Assembly: GCF_025934275.1 (NCBI RefSeq)
Contig: NZ_JAICYI010000010.1
Coordinates: 1-62,113 of the forward strand
Origin: Phenylobacterium sp.
GTDB lineage: Bacteria; Pseudomonadota; Alphaproteobacteria; Caulobacterales; Caulobacteraceae
Length of the DNA stretch: 62,113 bases
Reading direction: 5' to 3'
Positions within the stretch are counted from its first letter, which is position 1. Each line of letters starts with the position of its first letter. The notes under the pieces were generated by a model, which saw only the letters and a list, made by a program, of their open reading frames with translations, was not told where the DNA came from and ran no database searches. This document shows, piece after piece, positions 58,101 through 62,113 of this stretch. The position numbers and the translations under genes were made by a program.

Positions 58101-59243
58101 CTACGCCGCCTGCCCCAGGCTGAGGAATTCGTAGCGCGCCAGGTGGTGGTCGGTGTTGCCGAAGGCGCTCTCGATCATCGTCGCGCGTTTGAAGTAATGG
58201 CCGATGGCCATCTCATCGGTCATGCCCATGCCGCCGTGCAGCTGGATGGCGCTCTGGCCGACGAACCGGCAGGCCTTGCCGATCTGCACCTTCGCGCCCG
58301 CGACGGCTTTCGCCCGCTCGGCATCGTCGCTGACCTTGATGGTCGCCATGTAGGTCATCGAGACCGACTGCTCGAGGGCGATGAACATGTCCACCATCCG
58401 GTGCTGCAGCACCTGGAAGGAGGAGATCGGCACGCCGAACTGCTTACGCTGCTTGGTGTATTCCAGCGTGCCCTCGTGCAGTTTGCGGAGCACGCCGCAG
58501 GCCTCGGCGCAAGTGGCGGCGAGCGCCTCGTCCACCACCTTCTCGATCAGCGGCAGGCCGCGGCCCTCGGGGCCGATCAGCGCCTCCGCCGGGACCTTCA
58601 CGTTCTCCAGGAACACCTCGGAGGCGCGGCCCTCGTCGACAGTCGGATAGTCGCGGGTGGTGACGCCCACGGCGTCCTTCTCGACGATGAAGGCGGATAT
58701 CCCCTGCGCATCGCGCTGGCCGCCGCCGGTGCGGGCGGTGACGATCAGGTGGGTCGCCCAGGGCGCGGCCGCCACCACCGCCTTGTGGCCGTTCAGGACC
58801 CAGCCGCCGCCGTCCTTCTTCGCGGTGGTCGTCAGGTCGGCCAGGTTGTAGCGGCCCTGCGGCTCGGCGTAGGCGAAAGCGAACACCGCTTGGCCGGCGA
58901 TGATCTTGCCGATCAACTCGGCGGCGCTCGGATGGCCGGAGTGCTTCAGGAAGCCGCCGGCGATCACCACGGTGCTGAGATAGGGCTCGACCACCAGGGC
59001 TTTGCCGAACTCCTCCATGACGATCATGTTCTCGACCGGCCCGCCGCCCAGGCCGCCCAGGTCCTCCGGGAACGGCGCGCCCAGAATGCCGAGCTCCTCG
59101 GCGAACGCCTTCCACACGTTGGGATTCCAGCCCGGCTCCTTGGCGACCACGTTGCGGCGCTGGTCGAAGCCATAGTTGTCGGCCAGGTAGCTCGCGACCG
59201 TGTCGCGCAGCATCGACTGTTCGTCGGTGAAGCTGAAATCCAT
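58101..59243 (-). CDS. Acyl-CoA dehydrogenase family protein (downstream subunit)
   Basis: 380-residue flavoprotein of the ACAD fold. MDFSFTDEQSMLRDTVASYLA starts the helical N-domain. FAFAYAEPQGRYN is the FAD/substrate strand region (less canonical than the usual AxTEPxxGSD), and the C-domain has IQLHGGMGMTDEMAIGHYF. The C-terminus (FKRATMIESAFGNTDHHLARY) lacks the YEG-type catalytic Glu loop. Such a protein often pairs with a second ACAD to form a heteromer, as in steroid-degrading FadE pairs. The start at MDFSF is clear. Confidence 0.85.
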   Translation of the reverse strand: MDFSFTDEQSMLRDTVASYLADNYGFDQRRNVVAKEPGWNPNVWKAFAEELGILGAPFPEDLGGLGGGPVENMIVMEEFGKALVVEPYLSTVVIAGGFLKHSGHPSAAELIGKIIAGQAVFAFAYAEPQGRYNLADLTTTAKKDGGGWVLNGHKAVVAAAPWATHLIVTARTGGGQRDAQGISAFIVEKDAVGVTTRDYPTVDEGRASEVFLENVKVPAEALIGPEGRGLPLIEKVVDEALAATCAEACGVLRKLHEGTLEYTKQRKQFGVPISSFQVLQHRMVDMFIALEQSVSMTYMATIKVSDDAERAKAVAGAKVQIGKACRFVGQSAIQLHGGMGMTDEMAIGHYFKRATMIESAFGNTDHHLARYEFLSLGQAA

Positions 59244-59257
59244 CTCGGGAAGCGCCT

Positions 59258-59674
59258 CTACAGCTCCCCTCCCCCTTGTGGGGAAGGGTTGGGGGTGGGG
59301 GTGCCTAAGCCGGCCGCGGCAAGGATTCTGTCCGGGGCGGCGTAAGGGTTTCCGGCAGCGTCGCCATTCGAAACCCCGATAACCCGATAACCTCGGCCTG
59401 TCAGCCAAGCGTCGCGCTGCTTATCAGCGGCAGCCACTTGAGGCAGCGCGTGGACGCCGCCGTCGACCTCCACGATCAGGCGATGGGCGTGCCATACGAA
59501 ATCAACGATATACGGCCCGAAGGGCGCCTGGCGTCGGAAGTGCAGGCCGGAGTTCCGCAACGCCTTCCAGAGCCTCTCCTCCGCATAAGTCAGCGCACGT
59601 CGCATCCGGCGCGCCGTGGCGTCGGCGCGGTCGGATTCGTGCAAGGCGCCCGGCGCTCGTGGAGGCGCCCCCAC
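59258..59674 (-). CDS. DUF559 (Vsr-like) endonuclease-domain protein within palindromic repeats
   Basis: 138 residues. The DUF559 core has ALTYAEERLWKALRNSGLHF, FRRQAPFGPYIVDFVWHAHR, then LIVEVDGGVHA, DKQRDAWLTGRGYRVIGVSN, following the PD-(D/E)xK pattern of Vsr-related nucleases (Asp of VDF, Glu-x-Asp of VEVD). Both ends of the ORF lie in inverted copies of a GC palindrome: the last codons (NPSPQGGGEL) come from the 59262-59304 copy and the GTG start is in the 59665-59710 copy. Start could be the ATG at 59605. It separates two acyl-CoA dehydrogenase genes of one strand, suggesting insertion. Confidence 0.78.
   Translation of the reverse strand: MGAPPRAPGALHESDRADATARRMRRALTYAEERLWKALRNSGLHFRRQAPFGPYIVDFVWHAHRLIVEVDGGVHALPQVAAADKQRDAWLTGRGYRVIGVSNGDAAGNPYAAPDRILAAAGLGTPTPNPSPQGGGEL
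59262..59304. repeat. Left copy of inverted palindromic repeat at the DUF559 gene
   Basis: Reads AGCTCCCCTCCCCCTTGTGG then GGAAGGGTTGGGGGTGGGGGTGCC. It matches the reverse complement of 59665-59710 with a few differences (TCCCCTCCCCCT...GGGG.GGG...GGGGTGGGGG). Overlaps the 3' end of the DUF559 gene and lies 19 bases before the acyl-CoA dehydrogenase start. Confidence 0.75.
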
Positions 59675-59710
59675 CCCTATCCCCTCCCCGCGAGGGGGAG
59701 GGGAACTCGC
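59665..59710. repeat. Right copy of inverted palindromic repeat at the DUF559 gene
   Basis: Reads GCGCCCCCACCCCTATCCCC then TCCCCGCGAGGGGGAGGGGAACTCGC, the inverted partner of 59262-59304, itself a stem-loop (CCCCTCCCCGCGAGGGGGAGGGG). Overlaps the 5' end of the DUF559 gene and lies 11 bases beyond the stop of the upstream acyl-CoA dehydrogenase. Confidence 0.75.
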
Positions 59711-59720
59711 GTGGAAGCTC

Positions 59721-60923
59721 TCACAATCCCAGCACCATCTTGGCGATGATGTTGCGCTGGATCTCGTTGGAGCCGCCGTAGATCGAGGTCTTGCGGCCGT
59801 TGAAGTATTCGCCGGCGACGCCGCGCGCGTACTCCGGGCCGATCTGCACGTTGTGGCCGATGTCGCGCAGGAACGGCGCGCCGTAGTGGCCCACCGCCTC
59901 CAGCGCCAGCTCCTGGATGCGCTGCTGGATCTCGGTGCCCTTGATCTTCAGGATCGAGCTTTCCGGACCCGGTCCCTTGCCGCTGGATTCCCCGGCCAGC
60001 GTACGAAGCTCGGTAAACTCCAAGGCGGTGAGGTCGATCTCCAGCTCGGCCACCTTGCGGCGGAAGGAGGCGTCGCCGATCACGGCGCCGCCGGCGTCGC
60101 TGCGCTCGGTCCGTGCGATATCGCGGACCTTCTCCAGGTTGCGCTTGGAGCGTGCGACGCCGGCGATGCCCGAGCGCTCGTGCGCGAGCAGCGCCTTGGC
60201 GCAGGTCCAGCCCTGGTTCTCGTGAAAGATGCGGTTCTCGACGGGGACCTTCACGTTATCTAGGAAGACGTCGTTGACCTCATGGCCGCCCTCCAGGGTG
60301 ATGATCGGCCTCACCGTGACACCCGGGCTCTTCATGTCGATCAGCAGGAAGGAGATGCCGGCCTGCGGCTTGGAGGTCGGATCGGTGCGGACCAGGAAGA
60401 AGCCCCAGTCGGCGAACTGGGCGAGCGTCGTCCACGTCTTCTGGCCCGAGACGATGTAGTACTCCTTGCCGTCGTCGGCGGTGATCCGTTCGGCGCGGGT
60501 CTTCAGCGACGCCAGGTCGGAGCCGGAGCCCGGCTCAGAGTAGCCCTGGCACCACCAGACCTCGCCGTTGTAGATGCCGGGCAGAAAGCGCTGCTTCTGC
60601 TCGTCCGTCCCGAAGGTGTAGAGCACCGGGCCCAGCATGTTCACGCCGAACGGCAGGGTCGCCAGCGCATCGGCGTGGGCGAGCTCCTCCGACCAGATGT
60701 ACTTCTGGGTGGGCGACCAGCCCGTGCCGCCGAACTCCTTGGGCCAGGACGGCGCGATCCAGCCCTTTTTCGCCAGCACCTTGTGCCAGGAGAGGTAGTC
60801 CTCCTTGCTGAGCGGCTCGTCGGCGTCCTGCTTGCGGCGCAGCTCCGGCGGATAGTTTTCGGCGATGAAGGCCCGGACCTCGTCGCGGAAGGCGTCCTCT
60901 TCGGGCGTGAAGTCGAGGTTCAT
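59721..60923 (-). CDS. Acyl-CoA dehydrogenase family protein (upstream subunit)
   Basis: 400-residue flavoprotein. MNLDFTPEEDAFRDEVRAFI starts the N-domain; QGYSEPGSGSDLASLKT is the canonical FAD/substrate motif, YYIVSGQKTWTT the middle beta-domain, HERSGIAGVARSKRNLEKV the C-domain and IYGGSNEIQRNIIAK the C-terminal FAD contact. The residue at the MCAD Glu376 position is Gly (IYGG instead of YEG), so catalysis must use another base or a partner subunit. A perfect 16-base palindrome lies 80 bases upstream. First gene of the ACAD pair. Confidence 0.87.
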   Translation of the reverse strand: MNLDFTPEEDAFRDEVRAFIAENYPPELRRKQDADEPLSKEDYLSWHKVLAKKGWIAPSWPKEFGGTGWSPTQKYIWSEELAHADALATLPFGVNMLGPVLYTFGTDEQKQRFLPGIYNGEVWWCQGYSEPGSGSDLASLKTRAERITADDGKEYYIVSGQKTWTTLAQFADWGFFLVRTDPTSKPQAGISFLLIDMKSPGVTVRPIITLEGGHEVNDVFLDNVKVPVENRIFHENQGWTCAKALLAHERSGIAGVARSKRNLEKVRDIARTERSDAGGAVIGDASFRRKVAELEIDLTALEFTELRTLAGESSGKGPGPESSILKIKGTEIQQRIQELALEAVGHYGAPFLRDIGHNVQIGPEYARGVAGEYFNGRKTSIYGGSNEIQRNIIAKMVLGL

Positions 60924-61002
60924 GGCCGGCTCCTGGGGCGCGGTAAGCGCCGCTTCGCGAAGGCGGCGGACCATACGATGGGGGTCGAACGGAGGAAAGA
61001 TG

Positions 61003-61018
61003 ACGCTGACGTCAGCGT
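61003..61018. promoter_or_regulatory. 16-base perfect palindrome upstream of the acyl-CoA dehydrogenase gene
   Basis: ACGCTGACGTCAGCGT, 80 bases upstream of the start at 60923. Length and symmetry fit a dimeric TetR-type repressor site, frequent upstream of acyl-CoA dehydrogenase genes. It overlaps the stop codon of the frameshifted orphan gene. No regulator gene is adjacent. Confidence 0.5.
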
Positions 61019-61378
61019 GAGCGCCGAGCCTTTTCGGAACGCTTCCGATCAGGGCCCCACGGCTCGACTTCCACGTCCCCGTGAGGCTGCCAGAACGCGG
61101 GATACGAGACATTGGGATCGTCGCGTGCGAATGGGATCTGGCCCCGGCGCAGGCGACGCGACAGGAGCTTTCGCCAGGTCCTGTGCGCCGAGGCGGAGCA
61201 GCTGGGCAGGCGTCTGCGCCGTGAAGTTCGTGCCATTGCGCGTACTCCGGTCGTAAAGCTCGCGGCCGCGTGCATCGGCGGCCTCCCGACCGAGCCGAAC
61301 CTCTTCGGGCGTGTAGCCCTCGAGTGTGCCAACGCCGGATGAGGCGGCTTGCAGCTGCCGGAAGCGATCTGGATCCAA
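61012..61378 (-). pseudogene. Frameshifted hypothetical gene
   Basis: A TTG at 61378 with GAGGAG six bases upstream starts MDPDRFRQLQAASSGVGTLE, continuing YTPEEVRLGREAADARGRELYD and AQTPAQLLRLGAQDLA. This frame then degenerates into an Arg/Ser-rich tail. One base over, from about 61180, a second frame reads WRKLLSRRLRRGQIPFARDD, NVSYPAFWQPHGDVEVEPWGPDR and stops at 61012. The two parts look like one ~120-residue protein broken by a frameshift, natural or sequencing. Family not recognised. Its third codon positions are less GC-rich than neighbours. Confidence 0.45.
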
Positions 61379-61555
61379 ACGGTTCTCCTCTGGAAAAGGG
61401 CCTGCAGGGGCTGGGCGCGGACCGCACCTGCGCTCGAAGAGGAAATTGTACCTGGATGGGCCCGGAACGCCAAGAACAAATCATGAACTTTACCGAGCGC
61501 AGCGGCCGTTCTCGACTTGTCACTCCGCTCGGCGGCGTGCAGGTCTGCCAGCCCT

Positions 61556-62113
61556 ATGCCTCGGATCGCGACCTACAATGTGCATCGCTGCGTCGGCAAC
61601 GACCGGCGGCTGAACGTGGCGCGGATCGCCGAGGTGCTGGCGAGGCTCGAGCCCGACATCGTGGCGCTGCAGGAGCTGGACGTCGGCCGCGCACGCACCG
61701 GCCACGTCGACCAGGCCCACGAGATCGCCCGGCGCCTCGACATGGCCTGCCACTTCCATGCGGCGCTCACCGTCGAGGAGGAGCGCTATGGCGACGCGAT
61801 CCTCACCTGCTTCCCGGAGCGGCTGGTGCAGGTGGGTCCGCTGCCGGGCTACGAGCGCATACCGCAGCTCGAGCCCCGCGGCGCGCTCTGGGTGGAAGTG
61901 GAGGTCGAGAGCAAGCCGCTGCAGGTGATCAATACCCACCTCGGCCTCGTGCCGCGCGAGCAGCAGATCCAGGCCCGCTGGCTCGCCAGCCCCGCCTGGC
62001 TGGAGCATCCGCAATGCCAGGGGGCCAAGATCCTGCTCGGCGACTTCAACGCGACCGGCGCGTCGCTGGTCTACCGGACGCTCAGCGCCAAGCTGCAGCC
62101 GGCGCGCCGGCTG
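61556..62113 (+). CDS. Endonuclease/exonuclease/phosphatase family protein (5' part, runs off the window)
   Basis: 186 codons open to the window end. MPRIATYNVHRCVGNDRRLN starts with the family's ATYNVH (Asn ligand); EPDIVALQELD carries the catalytic Glu (metal-binding), INTHLGL the next conserved pair, and LLGDFNATGAS the Asp-x-Asn. The fold covers DNase I-like nucleases and sphingomyelinase/inositol phosphatases, so the substrate is open. No signal peptide is seen. The start ATG follows an ORF-free gap of about 175 bases. Confidence 0.82.
   Translation, partial: MPRIATYNVHRCVGNDRRLNVARIAEVLARLEPDIVALQELDVGRARTGHVDQAHEIARRLDMACHFHAALTVEEERYGDAILTCFPERLVQVGPLPGYERIPQLEPRGALWVEVEVESKPLQVINTHLGLVPREQQIQARWLASPAWLEHPQCQGAKILLGDFNATGASLVYRTLSAKLQPARRL

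Noticed and set aside
56700..59345. 881-codon plus-strand open frame across the esterase and acyl-CoA dehydrogenase genes
   Set aside because: Opposite two clear genes; first part overlaps ampR out of frame. No motif found.

Overview
The window is a GC-rich chromosomal segment of an alphaproteobacterium, most likely Caulobacteraceae (Caulobacter or Phenylobacterium-like). The reasons are the gene order of its two cell-wall loci, a CtrA-type box (TTAA-N7-TTAA) and GANTC sites upstream of ftsZ, a meso-DAP MurE motif, small families common in this group (DUF2171, DUF4169), and extensive start/stop overlaps. No phage, CRISPR array, rRNA or tRNA was seen; the one structured RNA is RNase P RNA. Genus is an inference from remembered families, not a search.

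Layout: 135-6146 (minus) is the elongasome operon mreB-mreC-mreD-mrdA-rodA. 6406-9404 (minus) is the molybdate operon modA-modB-modC-modE, with a near-ideal ModE palindrome just upstream of modA and, beyond it, the 3' remnant of an outer-membrane barrel gene. 9767-11496 is leuA with a leucine-rich leader peptide and attenuator. 11553-24708 is a mixed region: a GST-like protein, a VTT membrane protein, an aspartate/aromatic aminotransferase, an M28 peptidase, small DUF2171/DUF4169/RHH proteins, UvrD/PcrA helicase, PrmA, aminopeptidase P and an oxidoreductase.

24759-51835 (minus) is one nearly continuous division and envelope block, in transcription order: mraZ-rsmH-ftsL-ftsI-murE-murF-mraY-murD-ftsW-murG-[phosphoesterase]-murC-murB-[histidine phosphatase]-ddl-ftsQ-ftsA-ftsZ-lpxC-bamD-recN-ligA. 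Many junctions overlap by 1-4 bases and several use GTG or TTG starts inside the upstream stop. The mraZ promoter carries three TGGGN MraZ boxes. ftsZ has a perfect CtrA box, and ddl contains a near-CtrA box where the ftsQA promoter is expected. Two phosphatases not normally part of a dcw cluster sit inside it.

52129-62113 is the accessory end. After rnpB come two decayed fragments (a PaiB-like start joined to the 3' part of a small exported protein). Then follows the most unusual locus: an AmpR-type LysR regulator divergent from an apparent operon of a MurA paralog, an EamA permease and a cytosolic AmpD-like amidase. No beta-lactamase gene lies in the intervals next to this locus, so the set looks like a muropeptide-sensing or recycling module. 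Last come an esterase, two acyl-CoA dehydrogenase genes separated by a DUF559 nuclease gene whose ends lie in inverted palindromic repeats, a frameshifted orphan gene, and the start of an endonuclease/exonuclease/phosphatase gene that runs off the window.
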